Below, in pieces: positions 51,160 through 59,972 of a stretch of DNA of 64,000 bases. Source of the DNA: an uncultured Parafilimonas sp. Its GTDB lineage: Bacteria > Bacteroidota > Bacteroidia > Chitinophagales > Chitinophagaceae. The stretch's first letter is position 1; each line of letters starts with the position of its first letter. A program made the translations under genes and the position numbers. A model generated the notes under the pieces. That model made no database searches and was not told where the DNA came from. It worked only from the letters and a program-made list of their open reading frames with translations. Location: contig CAIRZB010000043.1 in NCBI GenBank assembly GCA_903882935.1, positions 1 through 64,000 on the forward strand, given 5' to 3'.

Positions 51160-51582
51160 ATGAAGCACCCCCTTCTACTTATGATGCTTTTTTTGCCTGG
51201 TCCCGTCTTTGCCCAAAGCAAAGCGGACAAAATAGTTGGCAATTGGACAAATGAAGAAGCCGATGCCAGGTTTGTAATAGCCAAAGCCGGCGATACCTAT
51301 TCTGCCAAAATTACTTGGCTTAGCCAGCCTAACGAGGTTAGCGGAGCACCCAAAACCGACAAACACAACCCCGACAAAAACCTGCGGGCAAGGCACATAA
51401 TTGGCATTGATATTTTTACCCAATTAAAATTTGATAACGGCATTTGGGATGGCACAGATGTTTACAGCCCTGAAAAAGGTATTTACGCCAAGCTAAAAAT
51501 TGAATTGGTGGACGACAACCACCTTAAAATAATTGGCAGTAAAGGTGTTTTTTCTTCAACAAAAACTTGGGTACGGCTATGA
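51160..51582 (+). CDS. DUF2147 family exported protein
   Basis: A 140-residue protein with signal peptide MKHPLLLMMLFLPGPVFAQ. The DUF2147 fold is seen in KIVGNWTNEEADARFVI, TKHNPDKNLRARHIIG-like KHNPDKNLRARHIIGIDIFT, and DGTDVYSPEKGIYAKLKIEL. The family forms small beta-barrel-like periplasmic proteins of unknown function. Its last codon overlaps the TolC ATG (ATGA), which places it firmly in the efflux operon, downstream of the candidate LytTR operator. Confidence 0.9.
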   Translation: MKHPLLLMMLFLPGPVFAQSKADKIVGNWTNEEADARFVIAKAGDTYSAKITWLSQPNEVSGAPKTDKHNPDKNLRARHIIGIDIFTQLKFDNGIWDGTDVYSPEKGIYAKLKIELVDDNHLKIIGSKGVFSSTKTWVRL

Positions 51583-52898
51583 GCAAAATGATTTGTATTA
51601 CAACCATTGTGGCTTTTGTTTTTGCAGGGGTTAGTGGTCAGGTTAATACCGGCGGCGTTGAGCTTGCCAGTATTACCGATGCATTGTCCGTAGCATTAAA
51701 AAACAACCCCAATAAGCAGGTATACGACTTGAATGTTCAAAAAGCCAAAGCCGATTTTAAAACAGCCGAAAGCTTTTTATATCCAACGGTATCGGCCAGT
51801 GCAACAGGGCAAGATAACCTTGTGATAGCAGTAACCCCGGTGCCAGGAGAAATTGTAAACCAACCCGGCAAAACCGTATATCTAAAATTTGGCAAACAGT
51901 ACGTTTTCAATGGTGGCCTCACGGTTTCAAGAACGTTGTTAAACTGGCAGGCACACGCACAGGCGAGGGCTGCAAAAACCAACATTGCGCTTAGTCAGGC
52001 CCAGGCAGATGCCTATGTGCAGGTGTTGAAACAACAAACTGCGCAATTTTACTTTACTTGCTTAATAGCGAAAGCCGCCGTTAAAGTAAGCGACAAAGAC
52101 CTAACCCTTGCAGACAGTGTTGTAAAAACGATACAGCAGCGGCTGGCGGAGGGGCTAACAGACTCTGCATCGTTAAACAGCGCCCTAATAAACTATAACC
52201 AAGTATTGCAGAATAAACTGCAGAACCAGGAATTGCTGGATGAAAGCCTGCAAAACCTGCGGATAGTGCTTGGGCTGCCAAATGCCGAGGGGCTTGTACT
52301 AACAAAAGAAGTTGACTTATATGCTTATGGGGATGACGTAAACCCAGCACTTGCAACCGATAAAAACCTAATGGTTTATCCCCAACAATTAACTATCGCC
52401 GAATGGAATGAAAAGGCACAGAAGAATACGTACTCGCCCCAGATTTTAATGTTGGGTTATTTTGGCAAGCAGCAGTTTGGCGATAACTTATTACCCTCAT
52501 TTGGCCCTGGTAATTGGACGAATTACCAATACATTGGCCTTAGCATTAGCGTGCCCATATTCACAGGTTTTTCAACTAAAAACAAAATAAAATCGGCAGG
52601 TGTTTCAAAGAGCATTACCGAGCAACAATACAAAGCGGCACAACTGCAAAGCCAAGCCAACGACAGTATCGTATTGGCGCGGGCTGCTAATTATCGCGCT
52701 ATTTGCATGGCTTCGGCCGAGACTTTCAAATTGTACTTTGCCAACTGCCAGCTCGGCAAGCAAAAATTTGAAGAGGGCATTGTAAGTATTGACGTGTATT
52801 TAAAAAGTTTTCAGGATTACCTCTCCGCCGAAAACACGCACTTAAATAATCTGTCCCTATTGTATAGCAATTATGCAGTAGTACTATCAAGGCAATAA
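51579..52898 (+). CDS. TolC family outer-membrane efflux protein
   Basis: A 439-residue outer-membrane channel. Signal peptide: MSKMICITTIVAFVFAGVSG. It then shows the TolC repeat pattern: LASITDALSVALKNNPNKQV, LNWQAHAQARAAKTN, YVQVLKQQTAQFYF, and the second half TYSPQILMLGYFGKQQ and SISVPIFTGFSTKNKIKSA, ending in a coil with VYLKSFQDYLSAENTHLNN. It forms trimers that span outer membrane and periplasm. The ATG at 51579 overlaps the DUF2147 stop. It is followed 19 bases later by the adaptor. Confidence 0.94.
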   Translation: MSKMICITTIVAFVFAGVSGQVNTGGVELASITDALSVALKNNPNKQVYDLNVQKAKADFKTAESFLYPTVSASATGQDNLVIAVTPVPGEIVNQPGKTVYLKFGKQYVFNGGLTVSRTLLNWQAHAQARAAKTNIALSQAQADAYVQVLKQQTAQFYFTCLIAKAAVKVSDKDLTLADSVVKTIQQRLAEGLTDSASLNSALINYNQVLQNKLQNQELLDESLQNLRIVLGLPNAEGLVLTKEVDLYAYGDDVNPALATDKNLMVYPQQLTIAEWNEKAQKNTYSPQILMLGYFGKQQFGDNLLPSFGPGNWTNYQYIGLSISVPIFTGFSTKNKIKSAGVSKSITEQQYKAAQLQSQANDSIVLARAANYRAICMASAETFKLYFANCQLGKQKFEEGIVSIDVYLKSFQDYLSAENTHLNNLSLLYSNYAVVLSRQ

Positions 52899-52917
52899 CA
52901 CAATAAAAAGAAATAAT

Positions 52918-54009
52918 ATGCCACGTAACAAAATATTTTTTGCAGCATTAATACTGGCCTCAGTTGGTTGTAAAAAGGTAGAGCAAACAACCCCTGTGCG
53001 AAAAGATATTGTTGACGCTGTTTTTGCAAGCGGCAACATCATCACCCAAAACCAATATGCCGTAACAGCCAACGCTGAAGGCTTTTTAAAAGACGCACTA
53101 GTTTCCGAGGGCGATTCTGTAAAACAAGGGCAGCTGCTGTTTAATGTAATTAACAATGTGCAGCAATCACAAGTGGCCAATGCAGCAATTAATTACGACT
53201 ATGCAAAAACAAAAGCAGATTTATCTGCCCCGCAAATACAACAATACCAAATTCAAATAGGCCAAGCGAGGCAACAGGCAAAAACAGACTCGGTAAACTT
53301 TGGCAGGTATCAGCGCCTGATCAAAACTAAAGCGGTGGCGCAGGCTGATTATGAAAGGGCCCAACTACAATACCAAAACGATGTGTCCAATGTGCAGCAA
53401 TTGGAAAAACAATTGGAGGATTTACAAAACAACCTTGCTTTAAATAAGGAAAATGCCAAGTCTCAGCTAACCATTCAGCAACAAACCAACCAATACAACA
53501 GTGTATTTGCGGTTGCGCCAGGCCGGTTGTTGAACGTGTACAAAAAGGTGGGTGATTTCGTTAAAAGGGGCGAGGCAATTGCGTATATCGGCACAGGCTT
53601 TTTAATAATAAAACTACAAATTACAGAAGACGATATTGACAGGATAAAACTGGGCCAGAACGTTTTGGTATCATTAAACACAGAGAAAGACACGGTTTAT
53701 AAAGCCGTTATTAGCAAAGTGTACCCCTATTTTGATAACGTAAACCAGTCGTTTATTGCCGAGGCCACCTTTTTACAACTGCCGCCAGTACTAAAATCTA
53801 ACACCCAGCTGCAGGCAAACATAATAGTGGGCGAAAAAAAAGCGGCACTCATCATCCCTACCCTGTACCTTGATAAAGACGGCATGGTTACGCTTGAAAA
53901 CGGCAACAAAAAAATAGCTGTTAAAACCGGGATACGCAACCTTGAATGGACAGAGATACTGAGCGGGATAAGCGAAGCCGACGTAATAGTAATGCCTAAA
54001 ACCAAGTAG
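52918..54009 (+). CDS. HlyD/MacA-type periplasmic adaptor, lipoprotein
   Basis: A 363-residue adaptor subunit. The lipobox ILASVGC (Cys near residue 18) anchors it to the inner membrane. A lipoyl half-motif ANAEGFLKDALVSEGDSVKQ is followed by a long coiled hairpin (about 90-185, with RQQAKTDSVNFGRYQRLI and QQLEKQLEDLQNNLALNKEN) and the second lipoyl half, YKKVGDFVKRGEAIAYIG. Beta-barrel and membrane-proximal domains follow. It bridges the ABC permease to TolC. It starts 19 bases after tolC and ends two bases before the permease. Confidence 0.93.
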   Translation: MPRNKIFFAALILASVGCKKVEQTTPVRKDIVDAVFASGNIITQNQYAVTANAEGFLKDALVSEGDSVKQGQLLFNVINNVQQSQVANAAINYDYAKTKADLSAPQIQQYQIQIGQARQQAKTDSVNFGRYQRLIKTKAVAQADYERAQLQYQNDVSNVQQLEKQLEDLQNNLALNKENAKSQLTIQQQTNQYNSVFAVAPGRLLNVYKKVGDFVKRGEAIAYIGTGFLIIKLQITEDDIDRIKLGQNVLVSLNTEKDTVYKAVISKVYPYFDNVNQSFIAEATFLQLPPVLKSNTQLQANIIVGEKKAALIIPTLYLDKDGMVTLENGNKKIAVKTGIRNLEWTEILSGISEADVIVMPKTK

Positions 54010-54011
54010 CC

Positions 54012-55256
54012 ATGTTTAGTTCAGTCAACAATAAAATATCGGGCGTACATCTTACCTCTAATGCCAAGCAAACAGTAGTGGCGGTGCTAAGTGTAACTTT
54101 CGGCATATCCATGTACGTTTTTATGAACAGTTTTATGTCGGGTGTTAATGATGCGCAAACAAAACTTGCTTTTACTGCACTGGCGCATGTAAGGGTGTAT
54201 AACGATGGGCCTGCCGATAATACCAACTTGCTAAAAAGGGTGTTGCCCTACGGTAAACTCATAAACCTGCGCAATGCGAAAGTAATACAGTATACTAAGG
54301 GTATAAAAAATAGTACACAAATTGTTTCCTTGTTGCAGCACCAGCCGGAAGCTACGGGTGTTACAAGCCAGGTAAACATCAACGTGTCGTACCACAACGG
54401 TGCCATTAAAATAAACGGCCAACTTTCGGGCGTAGATGTTGAAAATGAAAACAGGCTTTTTGGTATAAGCAATTACATGTTGCAGGGGCAATGGCAGGAG
54501 CTGAAAAGCCGAAGCGACGGTGTAATTATCGGGTCGGGCTTGGCAAAAAATATGAGCCTGAAAATAAACGACAACCTCAATTTGCTAACTGACGACGGGG
54601 TGGCAAAAAACTACAAGGTCATCGGCATTTTTGAAACCACCATTGCCAACACTGATAAATCCAAAGCCTATATTAACATAGGCGCCGCAAGGCAACTGTT
54701 GTCAAAAAACGCCGACTATGTTACTGACATACAGCTGAACGTAAAAGACTACAGCAAGGCCCGCCAAACTGCCGGCAAAGTTGCCCCCGTTATCCCATAC
54801 AAGGTGGAGGCATGGCAAGTTGCAAACGGCCAGCTAGAGGCAGGCTCCGACCTGCGGGATATTATAGCCAAGGCCGTTTCGCTCACCATATTGTTGGTTG
54901 CTGGTTTTGGTATTTACAACATCATGAATATGACCGTAAACCAAAAAATACGGGAAGTGGCGATATTAAAGGCCATGGGCTTTTCTGGCGGCGACATTAC
55001 TACCATATTTTTAACCGAGGCCTTAATTATTGGTATTGTTGGAGGCATTGTAGGCATGTTATTTGGTTATGTGGTAGCCTTGGCTGTAAACCATATACCT
55101 TTTGCAATAGGCGGCCTTACAACGCTGCCAATGACCTACAAGCCCAGTGATTACCTTCTCGCTTTCGTTTTTGGGTTGCTCACTACGTTTGTGGCGGGTT
55201 ACCTGCCCGCGCGCCACGCTTCAAAAATAGACCCTGTAACAATCATAAGAGGATAA
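54012..55256 (+). CDS. MacB/FtsX-type ABC transporter permease
   Basis: A 414-residue permease with four membrane helices: one near 25-45 and three at about 285-400. The large periplasmic domain between the first and second helices is the MacB_PCD fold (ENRLFGISNYMLQGQWQELK, YKVIGIFETTIANTDKSKA). The FtsX C-terminal domain has VNQKIREVAILKAMGFSGGD and the final PARHASKIDPVTIIRG, the classical FtsX/LolE/MacB ending. The ATPase gene follows after five bases. It is a mechanotransmission transporter with the adaptor and TolC. Confidence 0.94.
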   Translation: MFSSVNNKISGVHLTSNAKQTVVAVLSVTFGISMYVFMNSFMSGVNDAQTKLAFTALAHVRVYNDGPADNTNLLKRVLPYGKLINLRNAKVIQYTKGIKNSTQIVSLLQHQPEATGVTSQVNINVSYHNGAIKINGQLSGVDVENENRLFGISNYMLQGQWQELKSRSDGVIIGSGLAKNMSLKINDNLNLLTDDGVAKNYKVIGIFETTIANTDKSKAYINIGAARQLLSKNADYVTDIQLNVKDYSKARQTAGKVAPVIPYKVEAWQVANGQLEAGSDLRDIIAKAVSLTILLVAGFGIYNIMNMTVNQKIREVAILKAMGFSGGDITTIFLTEALIIGIVGGIVGMLFGYVVALAVNHIPFAIGGLTTLPMTYKPSDYLLAFVFGLLTTFVAGYLPARHASKIDPVTIIRG

Positions 55257-55261
55257 AAGCC

Positions 55262-55960
55262 ATGAACACAACCATTTCGCTTAAAGCAAGCAACATTGAT
55301 AAATATTTTTACCAGCCGGAGCCTTTCCAAGTGTTGAAGGATGTAAGTTTTGAAGTGAAAAAGGGCGAATTCTTAACCCTAATCGGTAAGTCTGGCTCGG
55401 GCAAGTCCACTTTGTTATACGTGCTCTCTACCATGGATACAGATTACAAAGGCAGCCTTGAAATAAATGGTGCGCGGCTTACCGGCAAATCGCAGAATGA
55501 ACTGGCCGCCTTTAGAAACGAGCACATAGGCTTTGTATTCCAGTTTCATTACTTACTGGTGGAGTTTACGGCACTCGAAAATGTAATGCTGCCTGCGTTA
55601 AAACTAGGGAAGAAAAGTAGGGAGGAGATTGAGGCTAATGCCTACGAAAGCCTAAAAATGTTGGATTTAAAGGAGCAGGCACTAAAGCAGGCAAACAAAC
55701 TTTCTGGCGGGCAGCAGCAGCGGGTGGCCATTGCCCGGGCACTCATCAACAACCCTTCGGTAATTATGGGCGATGAACCTACCGGCAACCTCGACAGCAA
55801 AAATACCAAAGTGGTGTTCGATATTTTCAAGCAACTCTCCCGCGAACGGGGCCAAACCATTATAGCTGTTACCCACGATGATGATTTTGCCCGAAACAGC
55901 GACCGGGTAATTGAATTAAGCGACGGGAATTTATTGAAGACGAGTACAATTGGCAGGTAA
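55262..55960 (+). CDS. MacB/LolD-type ABC transporter ATP-binding protein
   Basis: A 232-residue ATPase. Walker A is IGKSGSGKSTLLYVLS (about 37-52); the Q loop is GFVFQFHYLLVEFTALENVM; the signature is LSGGQQQRVAIARAL; Walker B and D loop are VIMGDEPTGNLDSKN; the H loop is AVTHD. This is the MacB/LolD subgroup. With the permease it powers the TolC-linked exporter. The final gene of the seven-gene run. Confidence 0.96.
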   Translation: MNTTISLKASNIDKYFYQPEPFQVLKDVSFEVKKGEFLTLIGKSGSGKSTLLYVLSTMDTDYKGSLEINGARLTGKSQNELAAFRNEHIGFVFQFHYLLVEFTALENVMLPALKLGKKSREEIEANAYESLKMLDLKEQALKQANKLSGGQQQRVAIARALINNPSVIMGDEPTGNLDSKNTKVVFDIFKQLSRERGQTIIAVTHDDDFARNSDRVIELSDGNLLKTSTIGR

Positions 55961-56069
55961 AATACAACTGATTTTTTTATTGACTGATTATGTGTTCGCG
56001 AAATTGGCCAAAGAATGCAGATTGTATGCCTTTGCGGTAAAATTTAAGAAAAAAAGAAGCTAAAAATAG

Positions 56070-56098
56070 TTTGCAACCAGATAAAAAGTATAATTTTG
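56070..56098 (+). promoter_or_regulatory. Promoter of the Xre/RES toxin-antitoxin pair
   Basis: TTTG (56070-56073), 17 bases, TAATTTTG (56091-56098). It supports the ATG at 56128 as the antitoxin start, since the upstream TTG at 56071 lies in the promoter. Confidence 0.5.
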
Positions 56099-56127
56099 TA
56101 TTGGAATTTGTAAAAAATATACTTTCC

Positions 56128-56769
56128 ATGAGTCGCATACCAAAAAAAGAAGGCCCTATGGTGGCCCCAAAAAATTTAGCTGAAAAGGCAAAGCAGCAAG
56201 CTTTGGGCAACTATGCCAAAATTAATGCAGCCCACGATAATGTTGAGGCAGATGGCAATATTTTACATGACGCAGGGGTTATGTATGGCAATGGTATTGT
56301 TAAAAATGGGTATTATAATAACCTTTTTCAAAATATTGCCGGTAAAGTACAGGCACTCTCCGATTTATTGCAAGGGGGCAGGGGGCAGCAGCCCGAAGTA
56401 TCAGTATTTGATAAAATGGAGATGATTAACCAAGGTATTTCAAAGCAAGAATTTGAGTATTTAAAGCAAAAAAGCGGCCTTGATTACGACCAACTATCTG
56501 AGGTGCTTTCGGTAGCAAGGGCTACGTTAATTAATAAAAAAGGCACCGAAAAATTCAACTATTCTTTAAGTGAAAAAATAGTAAGCTTGGCTGATATTTA
56601 TGCCTATGGCTACGAGGTTTTTGAAGATGAGGCCCGTTTTAACAACTGGGTATTTCGCCCAAACCGTGCGCTGGGCGGTAAAGCGCCATATTATTTTTTA
56701 AACAACCAATATGGCAGGGAAGAGGTTAAAAACCTTATTGGCCGTATTGACTATGGCGTTTATGCATAA
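56128..56769 (+). CDS. Antitoxin of the Xre/MbcA/ParS type (RES pair)
   Basis: 213 residues. The C-terminal half (about 105-213) is the Xre-like and ParS/MbcA toxin-binding antitoxin domain: GISKQEFEYLKQKSGLDYDQ (helix-turn-helix part), LSEVLSVARATLINKKG, IVSLADIYAYGYEVFEDEAR, FNNWVFRPNRALGGKAPYYF and EVKNLIGRIDYGVYA. The W-x-x-x-P-N-x-A-L-G/GG-x-x-P core is clear. The N-terminal ~100 residues (KNLAEKAKQQALGNYAKINA, GIVKNGYYNNLFQN) are an extra, unrecognised extension. It neutralises the adjacent RES toxin and probably represses its own promoter. The toxin starts 11 bases later. Confidence 0.88.
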   Translation: MSRIPKKEGPMVAPKNLAEKAKQQALGNYAKINAAHDNVEADGNILHDAGVMYGNGIVKNGYYNNLFQNIAGKVQALSDLLQGGRGQQPEVSVFDKMEMINQGISKQEFEYLKQKSGLDYDQLSEVLSVARATLINKKGTEKFNYSLSEKIVSLADIYAYGYEVFEDEARFNNWVFRPNRALGGKAPYYFLNNQYGREEVKNLIGRIDYGVYA

Positions 56770-56780
56770 ACCGGGCTATA

Positions 56781-57239
56781 ATGATTGTTTACAGGATAGG
56801 CAGGACAAGATTTGCGAATGATTTGTCAGGTGAAGGGGCCAGGCTGCACGGTGGCCGCTGGAACCATAAATTAACAGCCTGCGTTTACGCATCGGAAAGC
56901 CGTGCGTTGGCGTTGTTGGAATACACGGTAAACGTAAATATTGACGACATACCCCGGGCTTTGAGCTTTACGGTTATCGAAATACCTGATGATGACGTGT
57001 TGCAACTTGGCCTAGCCGATTTGCCTGGTAATTGGAATGCCGCGCCTGCACCTACGTCTACAAAGCAATTTGGTACTGCTTTATTGAAGAAAAACGAACA
57101 CATGGTTATAAAAATACCCTCTGTAGTTATTCCTGCCGAGTATAATTACCTTATTAATCCTCTGCATGGCAATATTAAGGGCTGCAAAATATTGGGGGTA
57201 AGCGATTTTGTTTACGATGTTAGGATTAAAGCGATGTGA
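56781..57239 (+). CDS. RES-domain toxin
   Basis: 152 residues of the RES family, NAD+-degrading toxins structurally related to ADP-ribosyltransferases. VYRIGRTRFANDLSGEGARL, then HGGRWNHKLTACVYASESRA and LALLEYTVNV, gives the conserved Arg, Glu and Ser set that names the family. IPSVVIPAEYNYLINPLHG is the typical C-terminal block. Length is normal. It forms a bicistronic unit with the antitoxin, antitoxin first. Confidence 0.93.
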   Translation: MIVYRIGRTRFANDLSGEGARLHGGRWNHKLTACVYASESRALALLEYTVNVNIDDIPRALSFTVIEIPDDDVLQLGLADLPGNWNAAPAPTSTKQFGTALLKKNEHMVIKIPSVVIPAEYNYLINPLHGNIKGCKILGVSDFVYDVRIKAM

Positions 57240-57436
57240 GTTTACGCTAAAAGGCTACTTTGAACAAAAAATGCACTTGAGCTACCGCTGAGATAAACCC
57301 CACTAGATACGACATGTTAAAAATGTAAAAAGGCAGCGCTTATTTACAAAAAGCACACGCTTTACCTTTTTAAAACGATAATTTTATCCGGGCGTATGCA
57401 CCAAGAACAACCTTTTATAAACCATAAAAAGAACGT

Positions 57437-57640
57437 ATGGAAACCTTTTTAGGAGTAGTCATCCTGACAGTTACAGCCTTCGCCTCATACTTTCTTTCTT
57501 CGAGATTGTATCGAAAATTGGTAAAATCTGCCAATAAATATCCGGTGCTGCTGAGCGTTTTAACCTTTGTGGGTGTTTTTTTGATTATCATTGCTGCGAT
57601 CTTATTTATCATTATATCTAACATGTCATTTGAGCGGTAG
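57437..57640 (+). CDS. Small two-helix membrane protein
   Basis: A 67-residue protein with two strongly hydrophobic segments, LGVVILTVTAFASYFLSS and LLSVLTFVGVFLIIIAAILF, joined by a basic loop RLYRKLVKSANKYP. It has no known family. The codon usage and the clean positive-inside arrangement support a real gene. It converges on the DUF2306 gene with eight bases between stops. Confidence 0.55.
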   Translation: METFLGVVILTVTAFASYFLSSRLYRKLVKSANKYPVLLSVLTFVGVFLIIIAAILFIIISNMSFER

Positions 57641-57648
57641 GCACTGGC

Positions 57649-58281
57649 CTATTTTCTTTTGCCCCTGCCGATTATCCATTCGGCCAGCAACAAATTAGGC
57701 ACAAAGCCCATCCACGCGTCAATCATATACAAGTGCAGTGGGTCAACATATACTATGCTTAATATGATTATTTTCCATGTTCGCAAGGTAACGGCAGATA
57801 GCGTGAGGGCATAACTTCTTACTATAAAACGCTTGTGCGCCAAAATATCCCTTTTTTTTATTGCTGCTACGGCTTTTAGGGTAAAATAAAACCATAAGCA
57901 GTCTAAAATTACAAACGCGGTTTTAGTAGGCCATAAGCCGTTGGCGTATATTGCCATGATCATTGCTGCAGGAAAGTTGATAAACAAAATATCGTATACA
58001 TATATTTTGCCCATCAGCTGGTGAAGCGGCTTATGTTTTTGCAGAAGGTAGCTTGAAAATTGGGTAAAGCCGGCCAATAAGGCGAATATGATAGAAAATA
58101 CGTGGGTGTAAAAAGCTGTCTTCCAAACTGCTACGTGTATATAAGCTTGTTTAAATTGTAAAAACCCAATATCGTCTTGCATGGGGTAGTATCTAACAAT
58201 TCCTCTTAACATTAAAAAGGTAACTATGCACAGCAATATGTACAAGCAGGCATCTTTTGTTATATTCTTTAAGGTTTGCAA
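57649..58281 (-). CDS. DUF2306 membrane protein
   Basis: A 210-residue membrane protein with about six helices. The DUF2306 signature is present: SSYLLQKHKPLHQLMGKIYVYD has the H-x-x-x-G-K/R-I/V-Y-V core; later AHKRFIVRSYALTLSAVTLR matches HKRWMIRSYALxxxAVTLR. Histidines in these motifs suggest a heme or metal, but the family is uncharacterised. It stands alone on the minus strand between the small membrane protein and the aminotransferase. Confidence 0.9.
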   Translation of the reverse strand: MQTLKNITKDACLYILLCIVTFLMLRGIVRYYPMQDDIGFLQFKQAYIHVAVWKTAFYTHVFSIIFALLAGFTQFSSYLLQKHKPLHQLMGKIYVYDILFINFPAAMIMAIYANGLWPTKTAFVILDCLWFYFTLKAVAAIKKRDILAHKRFIVRSYALTLSAVTLRTWKIIILSIVYVDPLHLYMIDAWMGFVPNLLLAEWIIGRGKRK

Positions 58282-58452
58282 GGTTTTTATTTGGTAAGCG
58301 GTTTAAACAGCGTTTTTTTTAAGAGAACGTAAATATTGGTTTTTTTTGGGGGGATGGGTGAAATTTTGGCCCAATTTATCAAAATTTGGCTGTGGTGTTT
58401 GTTCAGATAGAATTGGTGCTTGTTTTATTCTATAACGAACATATATAATTGA

Positions 58453-58483
58453 TTGCCTAAAACTTCAATTTAATGTAGGTTTG
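58453..58483 (+). promoter_or_regulatory. Promoter of the aminotransferase, leaderless arrangement
   Basis: TTG (58453-58455), 20 bases, TAGGTTTG (58476-58483). The ATG at 58488 is only five bases past the -7 box, so transcription should start at the start codon. Confidence 0.6.
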
Positions 58484-58487
58484 CCAA

Positions 58488-59693
58488 ATGGCAACATTAC
58501 CAATAAGCAGGCGCGGTGAGCTGATGCCATCCTCGCCCATACGAAAACTGGTGCCTTTTGCTGAGGCGGCCAAAAAAAGAGGCATAAAAGTATACCATCT
58601 TAACATCGGCCAGCCCGACATTGAAACGCCCAAGATGGCATTGGATGCCGTGCGGCATTCAGATTTTAAAGTACTGGAGTACAGCCACAGCGCGGGTAAC
58701 GAGAGTTACAGACGTAAACTGGTGGAGTATTACAAAAAGCGCGGCATAGAAGTAGACTACACCCAAATTATTATAACCACGGGCGGCTCAGAGGCGATTA
58801 TATTTGGCTTTATGGCCTGCCTTGACGAAGGCGACGAGGTAATAATTCCAGAGCCTTTTTATGCAAACTACAACGGCTTTGCGGTGGAGGCGGGTGTAAA
58901 AGTTGTGCCGGTAACCTCGCATATTGAAACCGGCTTTGCCCTGCCTGCCATGGACGCATTTGAAAAAGCCATTACCCCGCGTACCAAGGCCATTGTAATT
59001 TGCAATCCTAATAACCCAACTGGGTACCTATACAGCCAGGCCGAACTGGAAACCTTAAGAGGTATTATTAAAAAACATAACCTATACCTTTTTGCCGACG
59101 AGGCGTACAGGGAGTTTTGTTACGAAGGCGAGCATTTTAGTGCCATGTGCCTACAGGGTGTTGACGATAATATTGTGTTGATGGATACCATAAGCAAACG
59201 TTACAGTGCTTGCGGTGGTAGGATAGGGGCGTTGGTTACACGAAATAGGCTGTTGTTGGATACTGTAATGAAATTTGCCCAGGCGCGCCTTAGCCCGCCA
59301 GGTTTTGCCCAAATTTTAGGGGAAGCCGCAGTTGACTTGCCAGAGGATTATTTTGATGAAACCAAAGCTGAATACAAGGCCCGGCGTGATTTGATTGTTG
59401 CCCGGCTAAATGCCATGGATGGGGTTTTTTGCCCTAACCCCGGCGGTGCTTTTTACGTTACTGCTAGGTTGCCCATTGCCGATGCGGATGCTTTTTGCCA
59501 ATGGCTGCTGGAAAGTTTTGAATACAACGGCCAAACAGTGATGCTGGCACCTGCCAGTGGTTTTTATACAACGCCTGGCTTGGGCAAAAATGAAGTTAGG
59601 CTAGCCTATGTGCTTAATACTGGTGATATTGATAAGGCTATGGACTGTTTAGCGGTAGCTATTAAAAGGTACACTGCGCAATTAATAAAGTAA
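58488..59693 (+). CDS. PLP-dependent class I aminotransferase (aspartate-type)
   Basis: A 401-residue PLP enzyme of fold type I. NIGQPDIETP at 39-48, the phosphate-site GGSEAI near 99, CNPNNPTGY at 172-180 with the PLP-pocket Asn/Tyr, the Asp204-Ala-Tyr set in FADEAYREF, and the Schiff-base Lys237 in DTISKRYSACGGRIG. The conserved C-terminal Arg lies in LGKNEVRLAYVL. It belongs to the AspC/AAT-like subgroup; exact amino donor is not certain (aspartate, aromatic or alanine). Monocistronic. Confidence 0.95.
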   Translation: MATLPISRRGELMPSSPIRKLVPFAEAAKKRGIKVYHLNIGQPDIETPKMALDAVRHSDFKVLEYSHSAGNESYRRKLVEYYKKRGIEVDYTQIIITTGGSEAIIFGFMACLDEGDEVIIPEPFYANYNGFAVEAGVKVVPVTSHIETGFALPAMDAFEKAITPRTKAIVICNPNNPTGYLYSQAELETLRGIIKKHNLYLFADEAYREFCYEGEHFSAMCLQGVDDNIVLMDTISKRYSACGGRIGALVTRNRLLLDTVMKFAQARLSPPGFAQILGEAAVDLPEDYFDETKAEYKARRDLIVARLNAMDGVFCPNPGGAFYVTARLPIADADAFCQWLLESFEYNGQTVMLAPASGFYTTPGLGKNEVRLAYVLNTGDIDKAMDCLAVAIKRYTAQLIK

Positions 59694-59825
59694 ATAAAAA
59701 AATATATGATTATATTTCACTAATTTCCCTTATTTTTGTGTCTTAATAGTAAATGAACCGTGTATTAATTTATTTTATATATAAAAAATATTTTCATCTT
59801 TTTCATATGGCAAGCAATCGAAGAC

Positions 59826-59859
59826 AGCCTGTTGTTTTTACAACGGGCTTTTTCTTTTT
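59826..59859 (+). terminator. Hairpin with T tract, likely terminator
   Basis: AGCCTGTTGT and ACAACGGGCT pair (one G-U) around TTTT and are followed by a T run. It lies 133 bases past the aminotransferase stop, so a small transcript could lie between (59694-59825); I see no credible gene there. Confidence 0.6.
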
Positions 59860-59932
59860 TCAACTTAGGTGTAACTGATGCGGCCTCCTAAAAAACAGTT
59901 TTTACAAATTATTGTTTTCTTTAAAAATACAG

Positions 59933-59962
59933 TTTGCCGTAAACGTAAAATCATTATTTTTG
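59933..59962 (+). promoter_or_regulatory. Promoter of tRNA-Met
   Basis: TTTG (59933-59936), 18 bases, TATTTTTG (59955-59962). The tRNA begins ten bases later. Confidence 0.65.
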
Positions 59963-59972
59963 CGCCCCAATT

